DNA of 64,000 nucleotides, taken from the NCBI GenBank assembly GCA_036250195.1, contig JAVHZZ010000009.1, forward strand, positions 46,663,061 through 46,727,060, read 5' to 3'. Below are positions 22,345-33,877 of this stretch, in pieces. The DNA is from Mixophyes australis (lineage: Eukaryota > Chordata > Amphibia > Anura > Limnodynastidae). The position numbers and the translations under genes are program-made. Every line of letters begins with the position of its first letter. Within the stretch, counting starts at the first letter, position 1. The notes beneath the pieces are model-generated. The model was not told the origin of the DNA. It saw only the letters and a program-made list of their open reading frames with translations, and did no database searches.

Positions 22345-22884
22345 CTAGTATTAGATGTGCTTAAGGGATACTTTGTTTTGATACTGTGACAGATTAGTCA
22401 CTTACATTATCTCTTTTATAGCATTTTATCTCAAATTTTCATAGAATGAGACGAAATGTGTCAGATGTTTGCAGACTTAGTCTGGTGGAGTTGCAGCTAA
22501 CGAGTCACTTGTGTTTGTGAGACACTGCATTTGAATATTGTTTAGTTGATTGGATTTTGTATTAAGTAATTTAGTGTAAAATAGAGCTTTATTAGTTTAT
22601 ATGATTAGATAACTTTGGCCACCTCAATAGAAAAAACAATTCTGCCGTTTATGTTGCGAGGTCGGTGCAGCACTCTGAATGTCATGATGTAAGGAGGGAA
22701 GTGGACAGCAAGCAGGATGCTCCAGACAGTTAGATGGAGCAAGGAGCAGGGTACGCCAAAGTATATAGTAGTTATGTAAGGCTCCTGAGAAACTGATTAG
22801 AGAACATGGTGGTGTCAAATGTACCTCTATACATCTAACTTGCTTTGTGTATCAGCATGTTTTCTAGTTCCTCTCTCCACAGTG
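22345..22884. other. Likely 3' UTR and downstream flank of the ARL13-like gene
   Basis: Follows the stop of the last exon on the minus strand. AT-rich and without repeats recognised. The UTR part ends near the polyadenylation signal at 22588-22593. Confidence 0.4.
22588..22593 (-). promoter_or_regulatory. Candidate polyadenylation signal AATAAA
   Basis: On the minus strand, AATAAA about 290 bp after the stop codon of the last ARL13-like exon. Placement fits a short 3' UTR. Such hexamers are common in AT-rich DNA. Confidence 0.4.
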
Positions 22885-23169
22885 TCACCCTTTGATGGGA
22901 GGGAAAAACCCAATGGTTCTTTCTGGTTGTGTAATGTAGTTACCTTTGCTAGTTGCCTGGATATTATCCTTTGTGTCTGGAGTGATTACAGTTTTGTGTC
23001 CTGCAGTGCGACAGAGTTGAGCCTCCCTGGAAGGAGATTTTTTAGCTTCAGCTCCTGGCTCACCTTTCTCCCATCCATCAACATTAAAATTATGAGGACA
23101 GCCAGTCTCCTTCACTCTCACCTTCCTCCTTGTCTTCTTCAGGCTTTGCAGATTGTAGCCCGAGCCTGT
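22885..23169 (-). CDS. ARL13-like gene, candidate last exon
   Basis: The acceptor ..tttctatttatag leads into ACA GGC TCG and 94 open codons before TGA. The exon begins in phase 0, exactly what the previous exon (37620-37734) requires. The product is a basic-then-polar tail with LKKTRRKVRVKE followed by Lys/Glu/Ser-rich sequence, ending FFPPIKG. A basic KKTKK-type patch is also found late in ARL13B, but the match is weak. Against it: a long preceding intron (14.4 kb) and no strong motif. In favour: the phase match and open frame in a region otherwise poor in ORFs. Confidence 0.5.
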   Translation of the reverse strand, partial: TGSGYNLQSLKKTRRKVRVKETGCPHNFNVDGWEKGEPGAEAKKSPSREAQLCRTAGHKTVITPDTKDNIQATSKGNYITQPERTIGFFPPIKG

Positions 23170-23205
23170 CTATAAATAGAAATGCGACAATTTTATTTTT
23201 ATATA

Positions 23206-23214
<9 letters not shown>

Positions 23215-23252
<38 letters not shown>

Positions 23253-23275
23253 TATTATATTATTATATTATTATC
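23215..23275. repeat. (TA)n and (ATT)n microsatellite
   Basis: A TA run at about 23216-23246 followed by repeated attatt. It adjoins the TAA-type tail of the neighbouring L2 fragment and probably expanded from it. Confidence 0.85.
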
Positions 23276-23695
23276 ATTTATTTGTTAGGCGCCACAAGGT
23301 ATCCGCAGCGACGCACACAGTACTAACAGTAGACTATACAGGGTGAAACCATACAGAACAATGAACAAAAAGTACCAATACTTAAGAAACTCCGGCTAGT
23401 CATATGCAGTAAAGATGGAGCGGAAGAACAGGTATGGAGAAAGGAGGGGAGCTTACATACGAGCTTACATCCTAAGGCAGGGTAAACAGACCAGGCACAA
23501 GAGGAGCCAGTTGAGGCAAGAGGAGAGAAGGGAGGACGAGCTAAAGGGAGGAGATGGGGGTTAAGTAGATGGTTGGTAGGCTTTGAGGAAGAGGTGAGTT
23601 TTGAGTGCACGTTTGAAGGAGCACAGAGTAGGAGAGAGACGGATGGAACGAGGGAGGTCGTTCCAGAGAAGGGGGGCTGCTCTACTAATAACAAA
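23276..23695 (-). mobile_element. L2-type LINE 3' end fragment
   Basis: On the minus strand the C-terminus of an L2 ORF2 ([22 protein letters not shown], about 23690-23570) is followed by a UTR. The UTR ends in ctgcggataccttgtggcgc and a TAA/ATA tail near 23275. It is a 5'-truncated copy from a family distinct from the 6384 element. Confidence 0.8.
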
Positions 23696-23913
23696 TGTAA
23701 TACAGTTACTAGCAAAGGTTAGTCAGGATAACCTTGACAGACATCTAAAGATGGATTTGTACACAAAACGGATACATCAGGGCTATAAAGGCTCTAGTCC
23801 CTTCTAACTGTGGACATTGTAGTTGCAATATCATACTCCAATTAGAGGTGCTGCTGTATTTATGATTTTTGTTTTTTAAGCAATTAATCAGTTAATCAAT
23901 CCTATTACATACC
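23696..23913. other. No feature recognised
   Basis: Short intron stretch between the L2 fragment and a solo LTR. Nothing identified. Confidence 0.3.
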
Positions 23914-23918
23914 CAATG

Positions 23919-24541
23919 TCACAGTTAAATACAGGAATACAGCTAGGAGCCACAAAATTGGTGAAAACACTATATGTTTATTTGCAGAAGTGTACAAATA
24001 GCAGATAATCATGAGTTAGTAGTAAATACCAGGTGCAAAGCTGATGCAGGAAGCAGAAGGTAATATGAATTTGCAGAAACCACCAGGTACACAGCTAATG
24101 CAGGGAAGCAGGAGGTATGGACAGATCCCAAGCAGCAGGTAACCAGAAGCATATCAGAAGGCAGGAACAAGTAACAACAGGATGTGACAACAGAGAGTAA
24201 CATCAATAACCAGCCATGAATGCTTGGAGAGACAAGTATAAGAAGGACACACCCAGGTGCAAGGAATAATTAGTGAACAGGAAGGTTAACTCCTAAAGCA
24301 CAAGAAGCAGGCACAATTGCAGCACCTCTGGTTATCAGAGGTACTGCTGCTAACACATAAAATGAAACACAAATAATAAAGTCCAAAACTCCAGGAGACA
24401 GGAGCTGCCAATACAAAGCAGCAAGCTGTAAGCAGATTGTTACACCCAAGCATTTAATGAGCTGCACCTGTTGCTGGGCCTTTAAAACGCAGGCTCTCCC
24501 TGTAATCATGATCAGATTATTGGTGAGTTTATGTTGTCACA
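23919..24541 (-). repeat. Solo LTR, 623 bp
   Basis: Flanked by CAATG on both sides (23914-23918, 24542-24546), a 5-bp duplication. On the minus strand it begins TGTGACAAC and carries a cgttttaaagg box near its start and AATAAA in gcaaataaacata (about 23978) near its end, a normal U3-R-U5 order. The 3' end fits the duplication only if it ends GA rather than CA, so the border may be off by two bases. Confidence 0.65.
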
Positions 24542-24639
24542 CAATGGGTTTGAATGAATAGAAACAGTTCTAAACAGAATTGTGTTTTAAGAGATCTTTT
24601 GCCAGGGATGTTTTAAATTTCACATCTTTATAACAATAA

Positions 24640-25833
24640 ATCCTTAAAACATAATATCACAAAACAGCTTCCAGAAAACATTGTATTCAAATACATTTAT
24701 TTTAATATGGAGTTGGTCCACCTTTTGCAGGGATAACAGCTTCCACTCTTCTTGAAAGGCTCTCAAGATGTTGGAGTGTTTCTATGGGAATTTGTGCCCA
24801 TTCATTTTGTAGAGCATTTATGTGGTCAGGTACTGCAGTTGGGCGAGGAGGCCTGGCTCGCAATATCCATTCCAGTTCATCCCAAAGGTGTTCGATGGGG
24901 TTGAGGTCAGGGCTCTGTGCATGCCAGTCAATTTCTTCCACACCGAACTCATCAAACCATGTCTTACTAGTTTTTTCTTTGTGCACTGGGGCACAGTCAA
25001 GTTGGAATAAAAAAGGTCCTTCCCTAAACTTTTGCCACATAGCATAGCATTGTCCATAATGACTTGGTGTGCTGAAGCATTACGATTGCCCTTCACTGAA
25101 GATAAGAGGCCTACCCCAATCCCTGGAAAACAGCCCCATACCATTATCCCTCCTCCACATAACTTCTGTTGGCATAATGCAGTGAGGCAGGTAACGTTCT
25201 CCCGCCATCCGACAAACCCAGACTCGCCCATCTGACTGCCAAACAGAGAGGCGTGATTCGCCACTCCACAGAACAAATTTCCACTGCTCCACAATCCAGT
25301 GTTGGCGTGCTTTACACCACTCCATTCTACGCTTGCCATTGGTTTTGGTGAGGCTTGCATGCAGATGCTCGGCCATGGAAACCCATTTCATTTAGCTCCC
25401 GTCGCACAGGTTTTGTGCTTACATTAATGCCAGTGGAAGTTCGGAACTTTTCAGCCATGGAAACAACAGAGCCTTGGCGACTTTTTACGCACCTTAGCAG
25501 TCGTTGACCCCACTCTGTGATTTTGCGTGATCTTTCGCTTTGTGGCTGAGTTGCTGCTGTTCCTAAACACTTCCACTTTCTAATAATATCACTTACAGTT
25601 GACCATGGAATATCCAGCAGGGATGAAATTTCATAAACCGTCTTATTACAAAGATGGGATCCTATCACAGTACCACGCTTGAAGTCGCTGAACTTATCAG
25701 AATGACTCATTTTGGATCACAAATGTTTGCAAATGGAGACGGCATAGCTATGTGCTTGATTTAATACTCCTCTGGCAACGGGTCTGATTGAAACACCTCA
25801 ATTCATTAATGAAATACTTTTGCCTATATAATG
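24640..25833 (-). mobile_element. Tc1-type transposon (Tc1-1)
   Basis: The 5' terminal sequence on the minus strand follows TA at 25834-25835 and begins cattatataggcaaaagtat, typical of Tc1 inverted repeats. The transposase follows. The opposite inverted repeat was not found near 24600-24700, so that end is truncated or decayed and the limit given is approximate. Confidence 0.8.
24702..25710 (-). pseudogene. Tc1-1 transposase
   Basis: A cut-and-paste transposase of the DDE type, about 335 codons in three overlapping frames. The N-terminus is MSHSDKFSDFKRGTVIG with helix-turn-helix segments (YEISSLLDIPWSTVSDIIRKW). The middle has MEWCKARQHW and LWSGESRLSVW, where the catalytic Asp region reads SGES rather than SDES. 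The end has SPDLNPIEHLWDEL and stops after AKGGPTPY. Frame shifts near 25340 and 25080 inactivate it. Confidence 0.9.
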
Positions 25834-26639
25834 TAGGTCTCAAGGCAGGTGACAGACAACAAGGTCCAGAGGATAAAATGATCAAGCTGCGGGTTTGAAA
25901 AAGTGGAGATGCTGCCTATAGCAACTAGAGATGGTCCCTGACCCCCGTGTTTTGGTTTTGGATTCGGTTTTGGATCTGGATTACCGTCGTGTTTTGGTTT
26001 TGCCAAACCGCCTTTGCGTGTTTTGGTTTTGATTTTGTATAGTTTTGTTTTGCAATTTGTAAAAAAAAATTACATTTATTGGTGCTAAAATAACATAATT
26101 TAGGTATTATTTTGTAGCTACATTATTATTAACCTCAGTAACACTAATTTCCAGTCATTTTTTATGCAATTTTGAACACCTCCTATGTCACAATATGATT
26201 TTCATAAACTTGAAAAGAAAAATTGCTGCAGTTCTTGCCAGTGATAACAAAAAGGCCATTGTCATGCCTGGGCATAAGACCAAAAATCCACCTCTTAAGT
26301 GTGGAATTATTTTTACACAAATCCTGGCAAGAGTTGTCTATCCATTTGTAGCGTTTTTAAAGCCACACTCAGTAGAGGTAGGGACCTTAACCATCTGGGA
26401 TCCTCATCCATGTTTCGTCATTTTTCAGCGAGTTCTTGGAAAACTGTTGGGAAAATCAGAAACTTCGGTTAAAAAAAATAACAACAAGCATTCCAGCATA
26501 ATCTACCTCCCTTCTTTCATCTACATCCCAGCACCTGCAATCTTCCCCCCCAACACCTTCATAATCAATATCCCCTGAACCAACAATTGGCAGTTAAACA
26601 TTCCTCTGCAAGAGGAAACAAGAATGCAACCTGTCACCC

Positions 26640-27330
26640 AGTCGCAAAGCGGATCACAGACGTGTGTTAGATCTGCGTCCAATGTCCACTATTAATATAG
26701 TTGGTTTAAGACATTTAATTGAGGTGTTCTGTCCCTGTTAGCAAATGTCATCACTATACCATTTTACTAGAAAAGCTAATTCTCTCCTGTACCGGAAAGT
26801 TCCTAAAAATTTAATTATTGGGCGACAAAATGGCATTCTACCCACTGTACACTTAACCACAGATATGTGTACAAGCGGTACTGGGCAAACTAAAGATTAT
26901 ATGACTGTGAAAGCCCACTGGGTTGGTCATTCGCCTTCCCCAGCATGGACAGCAGCAGCATGTACCCAGGTACGTCACATTTTAGAGAAGTAGGCTACTC
27001 TGTGTATCAGCGGCTTCAGTAAGAGGCATGCAGCTGACAAACTGTTCCAAAAACTAAGGGATGTCATTGAAAGATGGCTAATCCTGCTTGGACTCTCCTG
27101 AGGATATGTCATTTCTGATTACGACCCAAATATTGGTGAAGCATTACAGCGGGGTTGAATTCCATCACATTTCCTGTTTTGCACACACTATCAACTTGGT
27201 GTTACAGAACTTTTTAAAAATGACATGCAGGAGATGCTGTTTGTGTCCAGAAACATTTAGGGTCAATTTCTGGTTTCTGCAACAGCATGTAGGAGAATGC
27301 AGCAGCTGCAAGAAGACTAGCATTTGAGGG
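26640..27330 (+). pseudogene. hAT transposase remnant
   Basis: Conserved hAT pieces occur in order: VHLTTDMCTSGTGQTKDYM with KAHWVGH (about 26845-26930), a VIERWLI-like segment (about 27065), and EFHHISCFAHTINLVLQNFLK (about 27150-27220). These surround the catalytic Asp and the C/SH motif of hAT enzymes. Stops and frameshifts are frequent, and the C-terminal hATC dimerisation domain was not found. Confidence 0.8.
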
Positions 27331-28082
27331 GACTATACTTTAGTCCAGCGAAGTAGTTACCTGTGAAGAAAGTGCAGACACGGTTAGCTTGAGTCAAGTG
27401 ATTGCCTTAATAATACATTTTGAAAAGGTGCTACAGAAAATTATAGTGTGCAATAAAACAAAGTAAATGTGCTAACTATATTTTAATTGTAGATTAAATA
27501 CTTAATTTTCTTTTCAAAGTTCCCACACTTATCAACATCTTGTTGGGACTTCTTCTCCTTCAGTTTCTCTGGCAACTGCTTGTTGTAAAAGAAATTGCTT
27601 TCCCAAGACACCCAGTGGTGATGCAGATGAGTCCGCTCAACATTTTGATATTTGCTGTGCTGTAAAAGAATTGCCCAAAAATCGTGACAGCTCTGCCCTA
27701 AAATCAACTAGTCATTCCCTTTGGAAGGCCATTATCGGCAATTACATCATACTACACAGACTATTCGGTGATGGTGGGATGAATTAGTATTGTTTGAGAA
27801 AGACTATCACTAAACCCTGCCACGTCTCCTGTTTCGCAGTGAGCTATGGTACAATAAAATGTAACTGCAGATTTAGACCAAGACTGTCAGCCCTATTATT
27901 TCTATTTCAGCAATTACAATTAGCAATGGAGCTCTTCTCTTTGGGTGTTACCTATATAATGCAGCACAATTTGCCTGCAAATTCTACAGACAAGCCTGCT
28001 TGTCTTTCTCTTCATCAATGACCCTTAGCAATTGAGCACTCGTCTTTGGGTGTATATTACACCCAAACATTATTAGTGCAAA

Positions 28083-28960
28083 TTAGGAAAGATACAGTTT
28101 AATCTCTGATAGGCCCTCCACCATCCTTTGCATGTTAATAGTAGGATTGGTTGGAGTTATGGTCAAGGTCACACATTTTTTTGACAAATCCTTCAAACCA
28201 GCCCAGATGTCAAACTGTTGTGGTCTGCCACCTGCGTCATCCCTGCTTGTGTATGGAAAGTGCATATTGGTGCCAGAACCTCACGTGCCAGAACTTCTCC
28301 CACTGGTGCCACACTGCTGCAGGACTTACACAATCAACCGCATCCTCATCGTCGGATACCTAAATCTCCCCCACATCCTCTTCTAAAGACAAAGTGTCAT
28401 CCTCACTTGGTGTATCACCGGCTACACTCGGGCTGTTCAGGCACACATCAGCAGAACTGCTGAAAGGGCCCTTCTTTATGTGTACACTAACAGAATGCTC
28501 ACAATTAGACATCCCACTGTTGGATGGACTCTCCACAGGGATTGGTGTCATTTCTGATTCAGAGCAAACATTATCCTCTAATGCCTTACTGTTATCTTGC
28601 AGCTCGGCTTTGACCCGTAACAGTAGTTGTGCACCACTTGTAGGCTCGGTAACATTTTTAGATCTGCCACTAATAGCCAAAGGTGAAGGAATCATTCTCT
28701 CTTTGCCACTGCGTGTGTAGAATGGCATGTTGGCAATTTTTTTTTTATCGGCACTTAACTTTTGCTCAGTAACACTTCTTTTTCACTTCAACACAATACA
28801 TTTTTTGGGGTTTTGTTTTTTTTGGACTTATTTCGAAACACTGTGTAGTTTGACATCGCCTTGCCCAGATGACGTACTGGGAACACTAACATCAGGACTG
28901 GTGACAGAACCTGGTTGCTCATTCTGATCATATGTGGACTGCTTTGAATCCATTCTGAGC
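28083..28960 (-). pseudogene. Unidentified minus-strand reading inside the hAT element
   Basis: Two linked open stretches on the minus strand. MDSKQSTYDQNEQPGSVTSP starts at about 28953. A 122-codon stretch at 28728-28360 begins MPFYTRSGKERMIPSPLAIS and is Ser/Pro/Asp/Glu-rich (TPSEDDTLSLEEDVGEI). The reading then weakens toward 28083. It is convergent with the plus-strand transposase. It could be a second gene of the hAT element or captured sequence. No family is recognised. Confidence 0.35.
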
Positions 28961-28974
28961 GCAAAGCACTTGTA

Positions 28975-29480
28975 GTGGTAAAAATTATTTGGTAAGATAT
29001 TGCTGACAGATAGTAATTTTGACAGACAGAAATATTTATGCAGAATTATGAGGGACACCCCAAAAGCACTGGGGAGTGCTAAAAATTAGTTGGTAGATAC
29101 TGCTGACAGATAGTAATTTTGACAGACAGAAATATTTATGCACAATTATGGGGGACACCACAAAAGCACTGGGGAGTGCTAAAAATTAGTTGGTAGATAC
29201 TGCTGACAGATAATAATTTTGACAGCCAGAAATATGTATGCACAATTATGGGGGACACCCCAAAAGCACTGGGGAGTGCTAAAAATTAGTTGGTAGATAC
29301 TGCTGACAGATAATAATTTTGACAGCCAGAAATATTTATGCACAATTATGGGGGACACCCCAAAAGCAATGGGGAGTGCTAACAATTATTTGGTAGATAC
29401 TGCTGACAGATAGTAATTTTGACAGCCAGAAATATTTATGCACAATTAGGGGGGACACCCCAAAAGCACTGGGGACTGCC
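28975..29480. repeat. 100-bp tandem repeat, about 5 copies
   Basis: The motif tgctgacaga falls at 29001, 29101, 29201, 29301 and 29401, an exact 100-bp period. Units contain ggggacaccccaaaagcac. The array lies in the right subterminal part of the hAT element. Confidence 0.95.
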
Positions 29481-29950
29481 AAATATTGAAAAGAAAAAAA
29501 ACCTCTATCCTCTCTTCTCTAGCGATTTTTGTTACAACAATTGGAATAAGAATATTGGATTCTCTGTCCCTGCTCTAATCAGCCTGTGACTACACCCTGC
29601 TCTCTCCCTCTGTCAAATGGTGATGGATTGCTGTGGAGGCGTGTATTTATAATTTTGAAGTATCGCGAGAACTGAGCCCCGAGATCAGACGACGTCGCGA
29701 TGACGTTTGGCCTCGATTTGGATTCGGAGCGGGCGGGAGAGTACCGAGCTACTCGGCTCGGTACTCGAATACCCAAAGTTCGGGTGGGTTCGGTTCTCAG
29801 GTAACCGGACCCGCCCATCTCTAATAGCAACCAATCAGATTCTAGTTATTTATTTAGTACATTCTACAAAATGAAAGCTAGAATCTGATTGGTTACTATG
29901 GACAACATCTCCACTCTTTCAACCCTGCAGCTTAATAAATTTACCCCCCA

Positions 29951-31500
29951 GGATGGGCAAAGTACAAGGAGTTGAGTATGAAATATCAACAGTCAAAATG
30001 TCTACACTGTTAATATGTTGACAGTCATAATGTCTACATGTTCATAGGTCAACAGAGTTAAAATGTTGACATGCAAAATGTGGATAGGGTTGTAAGGTTT
30101 ACAGTCAAAAAGCCGACATAAAGCATTAGGTTTAAAACAGCAATACATGAAAAAAAAAAAAGACAAGAAATGTTTTTTAAAAAAACATTGTCCTCACCAC
30201 CCTCCAAAACAGCTTAACCAACCCTAGTGCTGCCAGCCTAGACTAGTACTAGCAAAATCGGGGTGACAAAAAATGTGGGATTCCCAGCACTAGGTTTTTC
30301 CAGCCTGGGCTGCTGGCACTATGACAGGGAAAACCTGCAATAATGACAAATCAGCCCCAGGATAGTCAGCACAAGGCTGAAATCCCTAGGAAGATCAGAC
30401 TTGTTTAATTTGCGACAATAAGAAAAATCACTTGTCTCCACAATTTAACAAAAAAATAGAGATGGGCGGTTGAGCGATACTGACCTAGCAATACAGGCCC
30501 ACACTGGTAACTGTTAACTTTGCTGGGACAGTCTATGCAGAAGTGCACAAACATGAGCTGAATTCCACTAATGTGTAAAAAAATAAAAAATGTAAGAACA
30601 GATTTTATTACACAAATGTAAAATATTTGAAAAAACTTTATTAATTAAAAAATTATATATTTGAAGAATAATGGATTTGTAAATCATTTTACAGAACAGG
30701 TTTTGTGGCAGTGCAACAACGCTGGTGAAAAAGGTGGATGCTGGAACCAACATTTGAACATAGCAATATAAAATATGCTATTCACAAAGTGTTATTTTAC
30801 AAACATTGCACGCATATCAATGATTCAGTGAGAATCACACCTTCATCACTATCCAGTTTGCATGGACATTTAATTTTTTTGGACTTGCTTGATTTCCTCA
30901 ACACTCTCCATTTTATTCTTGTGTTCATATTCATGGAAATTGCATTTACAGCACAGCTTACCACTTTTCATATCAATTCTATTTATTCAAAATTCAGCAG
31001 GTAATATCAAATAAGGACGTTATCAAGACAATATATAAGCATTCAAATATAATAGTAATAAGTGTAAATAATATTTGTAGTGAATAAGAATGAGGGAACA
31101 TTGACATGGTATTGAATTTGCAAGTAAAAGGTCTATAGTAGTAGGTGCTGAACATTTTTTTCAATAGAAGGAAAAGAAAAAACAGTTTAGATAAAAGAGT
31201 GTTCTGGCGTGCTGCTATGAAGAAAAAGGGAAAACGAAAAAAGAAAAAAGACGGGGAAGAAAAAGAAAGGGAAGCGGTGAAGGGAGGGGTATGGAGTAGG
31301 AACAGAAGTAAGTGCAGCTTACTTCTAATAATGATACTATTGAACAAGATCCGTCAGAAGCTTAGTTTTACGGCATATTAATTGCACCTGATCATACTGC
31401 CACTGGAGAGAAAACATCCATTGACATTATTAAGTATCTAACAACATGGACTTAATCTATCTAAATATTGAAAAACTGAGAGAGAAAACAAAAGAAATAA
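29951..31500. other. No gene recognised
   Basis: AT-rich intron-like DNA. At about 29985-30115 a degenerate motif (gtcaacagt / aatgtctac / atgttgaca) recurs in both orientations, likely a decayed repeat. A purine-rich stretch at 31165-31310 gives a low-complexity Lys-rich frame that is not considered a gene. Confidence 0.4.
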
Positions 31501-32114
31501 TGAGGTGCACTGAAGCTCGCTAAGATGTCACCAATTCAGAGAGTGGGTTCAGAAATAACTTAAAATATAACTTTTATTTAGTCCACTAAAACAGCGAGAT
31601 ATATAAAATATCAAAAGTTAAAACCAATGTATAATTAAAACTAACTGGATGCATGCCTAGCTATATATAATAAAGGAGAACCATGGATGGATAACCGCTA
31701 TAATAAGCCTCCTTCAATTGTATATAAAGTAGTGGAGAAAAATCCTGATACAAAACCAGACAGCCTTTCTATCTGGATAATCATAAACCACCAAACTAAA
31801 TGATGTTTGGCTATTATTGTTAATCAAGTGGAGGAACAGCACCCGGCTCAATCACATTATGGGGGGTGTATTGCTGACTACCTCAACACTGCTCCACTAA
31901 CTCTGGGCTTAATTGAGCAAATTCACAAGTCCATGGGACAAACCTCCATTCAAAATTAAAGCAATAGGCAAAAAGCATCCAGTGAAACACCAACGCGTGT
32001 TTCGCTGGATATGCTTAGTCGTGGCAGTGCGAGACAGCTTCTAACAGCTCTTAAATATCGTCAGAGTGGGACAAAAGGCTGTGACGTGAGAAAGTTCAGT
32101 TAACCAATGAAAGC

Positions 32115-32860
32115 AGGATCTGGGGATGGACATAAATGTTAGTCAATGTGAGGGCATACATGCACAACTAGTAATCTGCCTAGTAACAGATGATACAAGA
32201 CTCATTAATGGATTCTGTATTTAAACCAATGGAAAATTCATATAAGCATTTGGACTCCTCCTCTAGTCTGTTTATTGGACACTATACGTGAAAAGTTGCT
32301 ATAGTAACCAAATTGTACGAGCTTAGCTGAGGGATCTGTGTATATACAGGTAAAGCCGCTTGTTCTAAAGTAACATATGGGGTATGCGATCCACAAGAAT
32401 ACTCACATAGAAACCACTCTCAAATTGTGATAGGTGCCGAATGAATTTGTTACACTATTGTTTTGTAAGGAACAGTCATGGTGAAACCATGATTAGTAAA
32501 TATTCCCTCCATTAACTAAAGATTTATATGAAGTGGTAAATGGCAGGAAAATAAGAAATTAATTCCACTATGGACCAACAAGAATTGCTTATATATATTT
32601 AAACTCTTCCCCTTAATTGTGAGTTTAAACGGTTGCTGTAGTAACCACACCCTATAAACAAAAATATATAGTCAATAGATATTCAGGAAAGGCTGCCTTA
32701 TGTGTTAGTGATGATGTGAAATTATAAATCCTTAGAGTTGTTATAATGAAGATCCTGCTTAGTTTGCAGAGATAATAATGATATAGTGCTAGTGATGTAT
32801 ATAAAGCAATTACCATACCTCATGTCTCCTCAGACAAGTGAATATAGAATATAGGCACAA
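32115..32860. repeat. Direct repeat, copy 1 (PLE-1)
   Basis: Nearly identical to 32934-33705 at an offset of 819 bp: caatgtgagggcat lies at 32144 and again at 32963. Shared landmarks are ggacactatacgtgaaaag and aacagtcatggtgaaacc. Differences are scattered substitutions and small indels, some of them at the distal end. Confidence 0.9.
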
Positions 32861-32933
32861 CTGATAATCTGCCTAATAGCAGATAACAGGACAATCAAAT
32901 GGGATGTAAGATTTTTAATAGTCCAATAGTAAA

Positions 32934-33705
32934 AAGATCTCAAGATGGATATAAGCGTTAGCCAATGTGAGGGCATGCATGCACAACTAGTAATCTGCCT
33001 AGTAACAGATGACACAAGACTCATTAATGGTTCTGTATTTAAACCAATGGAGAATTCATATAGGCATTTAGACTCCTCCTCTAGTCTATTTATTGGACAC
33101 TATACGTGAAAAGTTGCTATAGTAACCAAATTTGTACGAGCTTAGCTGAGGGATCTGTGTATATACAGATAAAACTGCTTTGTCTAAAGTAACATATGGG
33201 GTATACAATGCACAGGAATACTTACATAGAAATGACTCTCAAATTGTGATAGGTGAAGAATGAATTATATTACACTATTGTTTTGTAAGTAACAGTCATG
33301 GTGAAACCATGATTAGTAAATATTCCCTCCATTAACTTAAAGATTTATATGAAGTGGTAAATGGCAGGAGAATAAGAAATAAGTTCCATTATGGACCAAC
33401 AAGAATTGCTTATATATGTTTAAGCTCTTACCCTTAGCTATTAATAAAATTGTGAGTTTAAACGGGTACTATAGTAACCACACCCTACAAACAAAAATAT
33501 ATATAGTCAATAAATGTTCAGGAAAGACTGCCTTATGTGTTAGTGATGATGTGAAATTATAAATCCATAAAGTGTTATAATGAAGACCCTGCTTGGTTTG
33601 CAGAGATAATAATAATATAGTGCTGATACTGTGTATAAAGCTGAAGGATCACTTAAGATACAATTACCATACCTCATGTCTCCTAGTCAAGTGAATATAG
33701 AATGC
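32934..33705. repeat. Direct repeat, copy 2 (PLE-1)
   Basis: Second copy of the repeat, adjoining the endonuclease gene. The spacer between copies (32860-32934) itself resembles the start of the unit (cacaactgataatctgcc), so a partial third phase is present. Confidence 0.9.
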
Positions 33706-33877
33706 GTTCGGTAGAAATAAGTGAATAAACAAATAAACAAGTGGAAATAAGGTGATTATGGATTTAATTGTAACAAGAATTTTTATTTTTATTTTATTTT
33801 TTTTTGTACTCAGCAAAACTGTGTTAATAAAACTTGTGTGAAAAAATCTTATTTTAGTTGTGTGGTTCATTACCGGA

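Larger units (their letters stand above)
25926..29823 (+). mobile_element. hAT DNA transposon, 3.9 kb, decayed
   Basis: Terminal inverted repeats begin TAGAGATGG and end CCATCTCTA. An 8-bp duplication ATAGCAAC flanks it (25918-25925, 29824-29831), diagnostic of hAT. The left subterminal region has the gtgttttggttttgg repeats and the right one GC-rich repeats (about 29650-29820), common in frog hAT elements. Inside are a plus-strand transposase remnant, a minus-strand open region and a 100-bp tandem array. Confidence 0.9.
25869..29947. mobile_element. 175-bp-type MITE split by a hAT element
   Basis: The left part (25869-25925) and right part (29824-29947) are the two halves of the MITE found whole at 38469 and 41474. 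They share agctgcgggtttgaaa, gtggagatg and aatcagattctag blocks and are flanked by CCA (25866-25868, 29948-29950). The hAT element sits between them, duplicating ATAGCAAC. Confidence 0.85.

Noticed and set aside
31145..31381. Lys-rich 78-codon frame
   Set aside because: It is produced by a purine-rich low-complexity tract.
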